Shown here: positions 16,800-26,600 of the stretch, one piece after another | Numbering within the stretch: the first letter of the stretch is position 1 | Layout of the letters: each line of letters opens with the position of its first letter | From: Cupriavidus nantongensis | GTDB lineage: Bacteria > Pseudomonadota > Gammaproteobacteria > Burkholderiales > Burkholderiaceae | Direction: 5' to 3' | DNA length: 64,000 nucleotides | NCBI RefSeq assembly: GCF_001598055.1 | Contig: NZ_CP014845.1 | Span: forward strand, 186,001-250,000 | Made by a program: the position numbers and the translations under genes | Notes under the pieces: model-generated | Told to the model about the DNA's origin: nothing | The model's database searches: none | What the model saw: only the letters and a program-made list of their open reading frames with translations

Positions 16800-18071
16800 A
16801 TGGAACACATCCCCACCCGGCGAAGCACGATCTCGCTGGACGGCGCACGGCTCTTGGCCCAGATACGGGCGCTTGGCGAAATCGGCGCCGACCCCGAAGG
16901 CGGCGGCCGGACCCGCATCGCGCTGACCGACGCCGAGAAAGCCGGCCGCGACCAGGTTGTCCAATGGATGCGCGAGCTGGATCTCGAGGTTCGCATCGAC
17001 CGCATCGGCAACGTCTTCGGCATCCTGCGCTCGGCGGCCGATGACGGCAGCCAGGCGCCGCTGATGACCGGCTCGCATATCGATACCGTGACCAATGCCG
17101 GTGCGCTCGATGGCTGCTACGGGGTGCTGGCCGGGCTCGCGGTCGCGCGCGCCTTCCGCCAGGCCGGCGTCACGCCCAACCGTTCCATCATGATCGGCGC
17201 CTTTACCAACGAGGAGGGCATCCGCTACCAGCCCGACATGATGGGCTCGCTGGTGTATGCCGGCGGGCTGCCGGTGCAGCGGGCGCTTGACACGGTCGGC
17301 ACCGACGGCACGCGGCTTGGCGACGAACTGGCTCGGATCGGCTATGCCGGAGACATGGAACCCGGTGCCGTGGTGCCGCACGAGTACATCGAACTCCATA
17401 TCGAGCAAGGCCCGGTGCTGGAAGCCGAGGGTACGCAGATCGGCGTGGTCGAGAACCTGCAGGGTATCTCGTGGCAGCAGGTCACGGTACAGGGCAACGC
17501 CAACCACGCCGGCACCACGCCGACCCGGCTGCGGCACGATGCCGGCTGGGCAGCGGCCGCGGTGGTGGCGTTTCTGCGTGACCTGGCCAACGCGTCGGAC
17601 GGCACCACGCTGGCAACGGTGGGGTGCCTGCGCGTCGAGCCCGGCGTGATCAACGTGATTCCGCGTAAGGCGGTGTTCACGGTCGATCTGCGCGATCCCG
17701 ATGAAAGCCGGCTGCAGCGTGCCGAAGCGAGGCTGGCGGATTTCCTGGCAGAAGTCGCCGAAGCGGAGGGCGTCACGATCCGCACCGAGCCGCTCGCGCG
17801 CTTCGAGCCGGTGAGCTTCGATGCCGGCATCATTGCCGCCATCGAAGCCTCTGCGGCGCGCTTTGGCTACACCCATCGACGCATGACTTCCGGCGCCGGG
17901 CACGACGCCCAGATGATCGCGCGCATCGCCCCTGCGGCAATGATCTTCGTGCCCAGCCGCGGCGGCATCAGCCACAACCCGCGCGAGCACACCGACGACG
18001 ACCAGCTGGTGATGGGCGCGCAAGTGCTGCTTGATGTCATCCTCGCCCGCCTTGGGCATACCACTGAGTGA
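16800..18071 (+). CDS. M20-family Zn amidohydrolase (carbamoyl-amino-acid hydrolase type)
   Basis: Cytosolic di-metal hydrolase of 423 residues in the AllC/HyuC group (allantoate amidohydrolase, N-carbamoyl-L-amino acid hydrolase, beta-ureidopropionase). Metal ligand motifs are in order: GSHIDTVTNAGALDGCYGVLAGL (His and Asp), FTNEEG (Glu pair), and ELHIEQGPVLE. A dimerisation domain contains GNANHAGTTPT and the C-terminal motif is SGAGHDAQMIARI. The downstream gene starts within the stop region and encodes diaminopropionate ammonia-lyase; related pairs occur in the E. coli yge cluster. The natural substrate may be an N-substituted diamino acid rather than a simple carbamoyl amino acid; this is inference. 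Confidence 0.87.
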   Translation: MEHIPTRRSTISLDGARLLAQIRALGEIGADPEGGGRTRIALTDAEKAGRDQVVQWMRELDLEVRIDRIGNVFGILRSAADDGSQAPLMTGSHIDTVTNAGALDGCYGVLAGLAVARAFRQAGVTPNRSIMIGAFTNEEGIRYQPDMMGSLVYAGGLPVQRALDTVGTDGTRLGDELARIGYAGDMEPGAVVPHEYIELHIEQGPVLEAEGTQIGVVENLQGISWQQVTVQGNANHAGTTPTRLRHDAGWAAAAVVAFLRDLANASDGTTLATVGCLRVEPGVINVIPRKAVFTVDLRDPDESRLQRAEARLADFLAEVAEAEGVTIRTEPLARFEPVSFDAGIIAAIEASAARFGYTHRRMTSGAGHDAQMIARIAPAAMIFVPSRGGISHNPREHTDDDQLVMGAQVLLDVILARLGHTTE

Positions 18072-18082
18072 TCCCTTCCCCA

Positions 18083-19324
18083 ATGACCGCAGATACCCCC
18101 ATGCTGACCATCAATTCCCGCGCCCACCGGTGCGACTATCCGGCCGAGCTGAGGCAACTGATGAGCATCGCCGAAGCCGGGCGCAGCCACGCGTGGCTGT
18201 CGCACTGGGAGCAGCTCAACGCCGGGCCCACGCCGCTGCGCGAACTGCCCGGCCTGGCCGCGAGCCTTGGCATCGCGCAGCTGAGCGTCAAGGACGAGTC
18301 GGTCCGCTCGCCGCTCGGCAGTTTCAAGGCGCTAGGCGCGCCGATCGCGCTGGTGCGGCTGGTGCTGCGCATGTTCCCGGAGCGCGAGCTCGATCCGCTC
18401 GAACTGATCGCCGGCCGCCATGCCGCGCTGCTGCGCGACTTCACCGTGATCAGCGCCACCGACGGCAATCACGGTCGCGCGCTGGCCGCGGCGGCGCGCA
18501 GCTTCGGCTGCCGCTGCGTGATCGTGCTGCATGCGAACGTCAGCCAGGAGCGCGAAGATGCGATTGCCGCCTGCGGCGCGCGCATCGTGCGCATCGTCGG
18601 CAACTATGACGAGTCGGTCGAGGAAGCCGCGCGGCTGGCCGCCGCCAACGGCTGGACCGTGGTCTCCGACACCTCTTACGAGGGCTATCAGGACATCCCG
18701 CGCGACGTGATGCAGGGCTACGGCGCCATTGCCGCGGAAGTGCTGGCGCAGCGCGGCGTCGCGCCCGGCCAGCCATGCCCGTACACCCATGTGTTCCTGC
18801 AAGGGGGCGTCGGCGGCCTGGCCGCCGGCGTGGCCAGCTATCTGTGGGAGCGCTTCGGTGCTGGCCGGCCGACATTCGTCGTGGTGGAACCGGCGCAGGC
18901 AGATTGCCTGTACCAAAGTGCGCTGCAGGGGCGCCCCGCGCGCGCAACAGGCTCGGTCGACTCGGTGATGGCGGGACTGGCCTGTGGCGAGACCTCGCCG
19001 CTGGCCTGGCGCTTTCTGGAACCTAGCGTGGACGTCTTCATGACGATTGCCGACGACGACGCCGTGACCGCGATGCATCGGCTGGCCATCGGGCAGGACG
19101 GGGACGTGCCTATCGTCGCCGGTGAATCGGGGGCGGCCGGCGTCGCGGGACTGGCGGTATTGCGCGCGCAGCCGGCGCTGTCCGCGGCGGCCGGCCTCGA
19201 CGCCGGTTCCCGCGTGCTGGTGATCAATACCGAAGGCGCCACCGCTCCGGCCGTCTACCAGCAACTGGTGGGAGAATCCGCGGAATCCGTCCTGGCGCGC
19301 CAGGCAGCTTGGCTGGTACGCTGA
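18083..19324 (+). CDS. dpaL: Diaminopropionate ammonia-lyase
   Basis: PLP enzyme of fold type II that converts 2,3-diaminopropionate to pyruvate and two ammonia. SVRSPLGSFKALGAP contains the Schiff-base lysine (Lys82 from this start), SATDGNHGRALAAAAR is the substrate and phosphate loop, SDTSYEGYQDIPRDVMQGY is a hallmark of DpaL, and FLQGGVGGLAAGVASY is the glycine-rich phosphate grip. Length 413 is normal. The in-frame GTG at 18068 overlaps the upstream stop as GTGA, so translational coupling with the hydrolase is likely; the first ATG at 18083 is listed, and the ATG at 18101 is also possible. The upstream hydrolase may release its substrate. Confidence 0.9.
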   Translation: MTADTPMLTINSRAHRCDYPAELRQLMSIAEAGRSHAWLSHWEQLNAGPTPLRELPGLAASLGIAQLSVKDESVRSPLGSFKALGAPIALVRLVLRMFPERELDPLELIAGRHAALLRDFTVISATDGNHGRALAAAARSFGCRCVIVLHANVSQEREDAIAACGARIVRIVGNYDESVEEAARLAAANGWTVVSDTSYEGYQDIPRDVMQGYGAIAAEVLAQRGVAPGQPCPYTHVFLQGGVGGLAAGVASYLWERFGAGRPTFVVVEPAQADCLYQSALQGRPARATGSVDSVMAGLACGETSPLAWRFLEPSVDVFMTIADDDAVTAMHRLAIGQDGDVPIVAGESGAAGVAGLAVLRAQPALSAAAGLDAGSRVLVINTEGATAPAVYQQLVGESAESVLARQAAWLVR

Positions 19325-19351
19325 GCCCGGCGTACTGAAGACGCGATGCAT

Positions 19352-19376
19352 GATCGAGCCCATTCAGGGCTCGATC
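19352..19376. terminator. Bidirectional hairpin between dpaL and lrp-type gene
   Basis: GATCGAGCCC (19352-19361) and GGGCTCGATC (19367-19376) form a perfect ten-base-pair stem with loop ATTCA. The loop contains the stop codon of the convergent minus-strand regulator, and the stem begins 28 bases after the dpaL stop. Its placement suits a shared transcription end. No clear T-run is seen on either side. Confidence 0.6.
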
Positions 19377-19828
19377 GACACGCCCAGCGACACCTTGGCC
19401 CGCTGCATGGCGACGTGTGTCTTGAAGTTCTTGACGTTGCCCGAGACAAAGAACAGCTCCCGCGTCAGGCGCTCGTACTCGGTCATGTCGGCCACGGCCA
19501 GCACCAGCAGGAAATCGAAGTCGCCGGTCACGTAGTACACCTGCTGGACCTGCGGGCAGTCGACGAAGCGCTTGCGGACCTCGTCCAGCAGGTCCAGCCG
19601 CTCGTTCTCCAGCGTGACCTCGACCAGTATCGTGATCATCTTGCCGACTTGTGCGGGATCGACCACGGCGGTGTTGGCGACGATCACGCCTTCGGCTTCC
19701 AGCGCGGCGATGCGGCGATTGACGGCAGACGGCGACAGGTTGACAGCATCGGCCAGCTGTCGCTGCGAGAGCTTGTTGTTGTCTTGCAGCAGCCGCAGCA
19801 GCTTGCGGTCATACGCGTCGAGTTGCAT
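19364..19828 (-). CDS. Lrp/AsnC-family regulator
   Basis: Leucine-responsive-type regulator of 154 residues. The N-terminal helix-turn-helix (residues 1-60) contains LDAYDRKLLRLLQDNNKLSQ and LADAVNLSPSAVNRRIAALE. The C-terminal RAM domain contains VQQVYYVTGDFDFLLVLAVADM, the amino-acid-binding beta-alpha fold. The ATG at 19828 gives the standard Lrp length; in-frame sequence further upstream is not conserved. It is convergent with dpaL and probably senses an amino acid from the neighbouring permease-hydrolase-lyase set. The effector is not known. Confidence 0.9.
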   Translation of the reverse strand: MQLDAYDRKLLRLLQDNNKLSQRQLADAVNLSPSAVNRRIAALEAEGVIVANTAVVDPAQVGKMITILVEVTLENERLDLLDEVRKRFVDCPQVQQVYYVTGDFDFLLVLAVADMTEYERLTRELFFVSGNVKNFKTHVAMQRAKVSLGVSIEP

Positions 19829-20175
19829 TGCCGTGGTCCTTTCTGCGCGCGGGGGCCGTTGCCCTGCGCATGGCATGGAACGGTCATTTTCGCATCCTGG
19901 ACCAGGGATGGCGGCATCCCCGGCGTCTTCGCCTTCAAATCGCGACGTTTGACCGGCGCAAGGGGCGGGCGTGCAACGATGTCCCGGATAGGCCGCGCGC
20001 AAACGGACATCCTTGCGTTGGCCCGCCCGTTGGGAATGGCGTACTGCTGACTTCATTGCCCGCGCGCCTGGCGAGATGGGCGGAAGCGCCGGATTCAGGC
20101 CCCGGCGATTTCGACTCTTACACCGCGAAGACCGGGACACAGCGGCTTCCGGCCTTCGCGGCAAGTACAGCTACA
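19829..20175. other. Gap between Lrp-type regulator and lipoprotein gene
   Basis: This 347-base stretch contains the upstream region of the minus-strand Lrp-type gene and the 3' flank of the lipoprotein gene. Open frames crossing it lack family similarity and ribosome-binding sites. No RNA gene or convincing hairpin is seen. Confidence 0.4.
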
Positions 20176-20607
20176 TCAGGCCTTGCCCTTGCCAGTCACA
20201 GTCCGGGCAGCTTCTTCGCAATCCTTCTCGCGCCACAGGAACTGCTGCGCCAGCACATCCTTGTCGAACAGGATCTTGTATTGGCAAGCCTTGTCGCCCG
20301 CAGGGGTCTGCAGGCGGAACAGGTAGTCCCATTCGCGCACGAAGAAGAAGCCTTCCAGGAAATGCGGCCGGCCCAGCAAGTGGTAGAGCTGGTCCTTGGT
20401 CATGCCGGGCTTGACCAGCGCCAGCTTGGCCGGGTCGGGGTAGATCCCTTCGCGCAGCGTCATGGTGGTGTCGGTCATCTCCGGCCACACCGGCGCCGCG
20501 CTGGCGCCGCGGTCGTCGATCTTGCTGAGGTTGCCGCAGCCGGACAGTGCCAGCGCCAGCAGCAGGGCAGCGCAGGGCGCCGCGTGGTGTTTTATCGATG
20601 CATACAT
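20176..20607 (-). CDS. BamE/SmpA-type outer-membrane lipoprotein, probable autotransporter helper
   Basis: A 143-residue lipoprotein. The signal sequence MYASIKHHAAPCAALLLALALSGC ends in lipobox LSGC, with the acylated Cys followed by GN. The mature region contains one BamE/SmpA fold: ALVKPGMTKDQLYHLLGRPHF, then EGFFFVREWDYLFRLQ and CQYKILFDKDVLAQQFLWRE. Unlike housekeeping BamE, it sits 88 bases downstream of a giant trimeric autotransporter on the same strand. Acinetobacter TpgA and Salmonella SadB are lipoproteins that assist trimeric adhesins, and TpgA also has a SmpA/BamE part. A dedicated role in stabilising or assembling the adhesin is therefore likely, though inferred. Confidence 0.85.
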   Translation of the reverse strand: MYASIKHHAAPCAALLLALALSGCGNLSKIDDRGASAAPVWPEMTDTTMTLREGIYPDPAKLALVKPGMTKDQLYHLLGRPHFLEGFFFVREWDYLFRLQTPAGDKACQYKILFDKDVLAQQFLWREKDCEEAARTVTGKGKA

Positions 20608-20695
20608 GGTGTCGAGTTCCTTGATATTCTGAAGCGCGCAGACGGGCACCGCGGTGCTGCCGGTGCCGTCTGCTGCACGGACGGGTCCGCGCGGC

Positions 20696-23600
20696 TTACC
20701 ACTGATAACCCATACCCACGGCGCCGCCGTAGTCGCCACGCGAGGTGGCTGCGCCGGACGCCTTCATCACCCACGAACCGTTCTCCGACACCCGCGACAG
20801 GCCCAGCGCGTAGCCGGTCTCGCCATTGAACGTGGCGGTGCCGATGGCGAGCATGCTCTTGCTCGGCAGGTACGCCTGCGGCAGGCTGGCCATGGCCATC
20901 GCCGAGGCGATGCCCGCGTTGGAGCGGTTCTCGGTGGCGCGGACGCGGCTGTCCATGCCGGCGAGCTTCTGGTCGATGCCCTCGCTGACGCGGTTCAGCT
21001 GGCTGACGTTGACGGCATCGGTCGGCGCGCGGCCTTCGGCGACGCCGGTGATCTGGCGATCGCCATCCCGGCCGGCGACGCTGATGCTGGTGCCGCCGGT
21101 GTCGCCGCCCACCGTGATCGGCGCGCTGCTGTTCTCCTGCTTGACGATGCCGACCTTGCCTTCGACCAGGTTGTTCACGGTGGTGTTGGTGGCATGCAGC
21201 TGCGAGCCGTTGACCGCGTCAGTCGAGTTCTCGCTGACATTGCCGGCCGCGACGTTGGTGACCTTGGTGCCGTTGGTGCCGCCCAGCGTGATCTGCGAGC
21301 GATCCGAGTTGTCGTACTGGATCGAGTTGCTGACCTGCCCGGCGGTATCGCCGATGGCGTCGGCGACGTTGGCGTAGGTCTTGCCGTTGACCGTGAAGCC
21401 GCCGCCGAGGTTGCCGGTGGACGGGTCATAGGTGGTGCCGCCGCCAAGGTGGTTGGCCAGGCTGCTGCCCTGGTTGGTCACGATGGTGTTCTGCGCGGCA
21501 AGGGCGTCGCCGACGTTGTTGTAGGTGCCGCCGCCCACCGCATAAGTCGGGGCGGTATAGCTGCCGGTGTTCGGGTCGTACGACGCACCGCCGCCGAGCG
21601 AGCTGGCGGTGTTCTGCGCGACCTGGTTCAGCTGGCTGACGTTGACCGCGTCGGTCGGCGCCGAGCCGGCCGCGACATTGGTGATCTGGCGCTGTCCGGC
21701 CGCAGTGCCGACCGAGACTTCACCCACCGAGTTCTGGCCGCCGCCGACACCGTAGCCGATATAGCCGGTGCGCGCGCCCACCGTGGTGACCGAGCCCGCG
21801 CCCAGCGCCACGCTGTTGGCAAACAGCGCCTGCGAGCCCGCGCCCAGCGCCAGCGACTGGATCCCCTGCGATTGCGCATTGGTGCCCAGCGCGACGCCAT
21901 CGGCTTGCGACACCAGCGCGTTCTGACCGATTGCCGTGCCGCCAGGCGCGGTCATCTCGACCAGCGCGCCGTTACCGATGCCGATGCCGTTGTCGCCGTT
22001 GACGACCGTGGTCGGACCCACGGCAATCGACTCCTGGCCCGCCGCCAGCGAATCGACCGCGGTCGAGTTCGCGTGGAAGTAGCGCGTGCCGGTGGCCGAG
22101 ACCGAGCCGATCGCGCCCTGCAGCTGGCGGATCGTCACCGCATCGTGGGCCTCGGTACCGTCGGCCACATTGGTGATCTGGCGCAGGCTGTTGGTCGCCG
22201 CGTTGCTCACCGACACCGCGCCCAGCAGGGTGACGTCGCTGGTGTTGTAGGGCACCAGGCCGGTGCCCGCGACGATGTTGCCGCTGGCGGGTGCCAGCGC
22301 ACGGTTCGACACCGAGCCCGCGCCGAGCGCCACGCCGCCATCGATGCTGGCGCTGGCGTTGGTGCCCATCGCAATGCTGTTGGCATTGTTGGCCACCGCC
22401 GCCGGCCCGACCGCGATGCTGTCGGTGCCGAGCGCCTGGCTGTCGGGCAGGGTCGAGTTGGCGTGGAAGTACTTGATGCCGCCGCCGTTGCTGATGTTGT
22501 CGATGGCCGTGTTGATGTTGGTGATGCTGCCGTCGACCGCGGTGAACGCATCCGACACGGTGGTGTAGCTGCCGCCCTGGATGTTGTAGACCGGACCGGT
22601 GATGGTGCCGTCCGGGTTCACGACCGCGCCGCCACCGAGGTGGTTGGTGATGCTGCTGCTCACGGCGTACAGCTGCGAACCGTTGATGGCTTCGGTCGAG
22701 GTTGCGCTGACCGCGCCATCTGCCAGGTTCGAGATCGTCGTGCCGCCAACGCCGGCGAGCGTGGCCGAGTTGTAGTTCACCTCGCCCGGATCGATCTGGC
22801 CGTTGCCGTTGGCATCGTTCCAGTCGTACTTCAGCGCGCGTTCGTTGGTGGCGCCGGCCTGCTGCGCCACCTGGCCGATCGCCTGGTTGGTGGCATGAAG
22901 CTGCGAACCGTTGATCGCATCGGTGGAGGTTGCGCTCAGGCGGCCCGCCGCGACGTTGGTGATGGTGCGCTCCGCACCGACCGCGCCGATGCTGAGCGTG
23001 CTGGCCGGGTTCGCGCCCGCGAAGGTATAGGCGTTGCCCGCGAGCGTGATGCCACCCGTGCCGACCGCCGCCGCCGTGACCGAGCCCGCGCCCAGCGCGA
23101 TATCGCCCGCGTTGTTGGCCACCGCATTGGGCCCGATTGCGACCGAGTCCGTGCCCAGCGCCTGGCTGTCCGGCAAGCTCGAGTTGGCGTGGAAGTACTT
23201 GATGCCGGCACCGTTGTTGATATCGCCGATGGTGGTGCTCAGGTTGGCGATATCGGTGGTGTTCTGGTTCACCTTGCTGTTGGTGGCGAAGAGTTGCGAA
23301 CCGTTCACCGCGTCGGTCGAGGTGCCACTCAGGCGGCCCGCCGCGACGTTGGTGATGGTGCGCTCCGCGCCCACCGCGCCGACGCTGACCGTGCTGGCCG
23401 GCGTGGCACCCGCGAAGGTGTAGGCGGTGCCGCCAATCGTCTCACCGGGCGTGCCGACGGCGGCTGCCGTGACTGAGCCAGAGCCGAGCGCCACGTCGCC
23501 GGCGTTGCTCGCCGTTGCGGTATCACCAAAGGCGAGCGCGCCAGCTGCCGCGGCACGGGATGCGTTGCCCATCGCGACGGAGCCCTGGCCGACCGCGGTG

Positions 23601-26600
23601 TTGGCATTACCAATCGCCACGGCGCCGTTGGCCATGTTGCCGGCCGTCGCGGTCGCGGTGCCATCGGCATTGGCGATGTTGTTCGCACCGCCGACGAAGG
23701 CGCCCGTGCCGCTGGCGTAGCTCGGATCACCAATGGCTACCGCGCCATTGCCGTAGGCGACGTTGTTCGAACCGATGGAGACCGCCTTACCGCCTGTTGC
23801 CAATGCGTTGGTGCCCATGGCGACAGCATCTTCAGCATTGGCGACCGCGCCGCGACCCACCGCGATGCTGTTGAGGGCGCTTGCCGCGGCACTGCTGCCC
23901 ATGGCAACCGCGCCATCTGCCGAGGCATTGGCCAGGACGCCCGCGGCGACGGCACCGCTCCCCGTAGCGGTACTAGACCGGCCAAGCGCCGTAGCATTTA
24001 CCCCGGTGGCAACGCTTACGCCGCCCACCGCAGTGCCGCCGGTATCGGCCTGGCTGTCCGCGCCCAATGCGACGCTTTGGAAATCGTGCGATTGCGCGCC
24101 ACGACCGATAGCGACCGTGCTGTTGCCGTCCGAAAGGGTATCCAACCCCATCGCAATCGTCGCGTAGTTCGACGCATTGGCATTTGCGCCGAGCGCCATG
24201 GTCGTGTTGCCGGCCGCGCTGCTGGCGGAGCCAAGCGCAACCGAGTTCGAGCCGACGGCGGCGGCGTTATAGCCGAAAGCCGATGACTCCGGCCCGGTTG
24301 CCGTCGCGTTCTGGCCGACAGCAAGCGTCTGCACATTGCTCGCCGTCGCGCCTGAGCCGAATGCCGTCGCACCGGTATTTGTCGCAGCTGCATTGGCGCC
24401 GACAGCGGTTGTGTTCGCGCCGGAAGCCGCGGCGCGATCGCCCACGGCGACGCCGGATGGCGCATTGTTGACCGTCGACCAGAAGCCGATCGAAATGCCA
24501 TTGGTCGACGCCGCGTCCACGTGCGGCAGTGCGGTGTTGTTGGTGCCGATTGCAATGCTGCCGCTGGCGGCAGCAATCACCTGGTTGCCGATTGCGGTGG
24601 CGTTGACCCCGCTCGCGGTGCTCGCATAGCCGATGGCCGTGCTCTCCAGTCCGCTGGCGTTGGCCAGATAGCCGACAGCCGTGCCCTGGATGCCGGCGGC
24701 AGTGGCGCCAACGCCCGCCGCGACCGAGAAGCGCCCGCTGGCGCCATCGTTGTTGTAGTTCGCGCCGATCGTGCCGTTGTCGTTGACGCTGTAGTAGTGC
24801 GCGCTGGCGCCGGCGACAGCAGACTGCAGGGACTGCTGCACGGCATACAGTTGCGAACCGTTGATCGCATCGGTCGACGTATTACTGATCCGGCCCGCGG
24901 CGACATTCTGGATCTGGCGCTCGGCGCCTGCGGCACCGACCGATACGACGCTGGTCGGATTGGCGCCGGCGAAGGTATAGGTCGTGCCTCGGATCACCGT
25001 GTTCGCCGTCGGCACAGGGGCCGCGCTCACCGATCCGGAACCGAGCGCGACATCCCGCGCGTTGTTTGCCACAGCGGAATCGCCGAACGCCACCGCGCCT
25101 GCGCCAAGCGCCCGGCTGGTGCTGCCGATCGCGACGCTGCCCTGGCCGACCACCGTGTTCTGGTAGCCGATGCCGACCGCGCCTTGCGCGGCGGTGCCAG
25201 CAGTGCTGACCGCCTGCCCGCCAGCACCGACCATATTGGTGTTGCCGAGCGCGACCGAGCCATTGCCGGTCGCGGTGTTGTCCATGCCCTGCGCGACGGC
25301 GCCGTCGCCGGTGGCCGTGTTCGGGTCGCCAATGGCCACTGCGCCGTTGCCGGACGCGAAGTTGCCGGAACCGATCGACACCGCCTTGCCGCCGGTGGCG
25401 GTCGAGCCATTGCCGATTGCCACCGCATCCGCAGCGTCGGCAACGGCCATGGTACCCATTGCGATCGCACTGACGCCGCTTGCCTGGCTCTGACGCCCCA
25501 TCGCAATGGCATCGGTCTGCGATGCAGTGACGTCGGTGCCGACACCGATGGCCCCTTGTGCGATGGCACCGGTGCCCGGCATGGTGCGGGCGCCGAGATA
25601 AACGGAGTTCAGCCCGCTGGCAGCTGCCCCCGCGCCAAGCGCGGTGGCATTCATGCCCGTAGCCATGGCGTTGTAGCCGATTGACGTCGTCGAGTTCGCG
25701 GTGACGCCGATGCCGGCATTGGTGCCGATGGCGACGTTGTCATTGCCCGTCACCAGGCTGCCTGCGGCAGCGTCCACGGTGCCGTCATAGGCGACGTTGC
25801 CGTCGCCGCTGCCCATCGCAACGTTGCGTGCGCCGGAGACACCTGAGCCGGCACCGCGCATGGCGCCGGCGATGCCGCCGCCGATGGCGGTATTCTGCGC
25901 GCCGCTGACCAGCGCACCGGTGCCGATGCCAAGTGCCACGGAATTGGCATTGCCCACGGTCGAGCCGGCGCCCGCACCCTGGCCGAGGGCGACGGCAGCC
26001 TGGCCGGCGCCGACGGCGCCCGAGCCGATCGCGAGCGAATAATCAGACTGCGCCTGGGCCAGGTTCCCCAGCGCCGTCGAGGCGATGCCGGAAGCCGTGG
26101 CGGCGCGGCCGAGTGCCGAGGCGGAGTCAGCGCTCGCGTTGGCGGAGGGGCCAAGTGCCAGCGCGTTCTGGCTGGTGGCATTGGATTGGTAGCCAATCGC
26201 AATGGCTTGCGCCTGCGACGCGTTGGCAACGTAGCCCATCGCAATGGTCCCGGCGGCCGACGCGGTAGCACCGTTGCCAACTGCCGTGGATTGATTCCCC
26301 GCTGCCGTGGCCGCGGTACCAAAAGCACTGGCCCCGGTTCCCGAGGCAGTCGCGACATTGCCGATAGACGTAGACCACGCTCCGGTGGCTTGCGCGGCGG
26401 TGCCGATGGCGATCGCTTCAAAGCTGTTGCCGGCAGGCGCTGTGCCGCTGGCATTGGCACCCGTGCCGATTGCAATCGGTGAGCCGGCGCCGGTCGAGTT
26501 GGCATCGGAGTTGGCGCCGATGGCGATAGGGGCGCCGCCCCCGGTGGCGGTCGCCGAGGCATTGGTGCCTACCGCCGTGCCGCCGCCGCCCGTTGCAACG

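Noticed and set aside
20654..23476. 940-residue open frame on the plus strand opposite the adhesin
   Set aside because: It is the antisense of repeated codons in a GC-rich gene. It contains no recognisable domain and reads as low-complexity Arg/Ala/Gly/Asp sequence.
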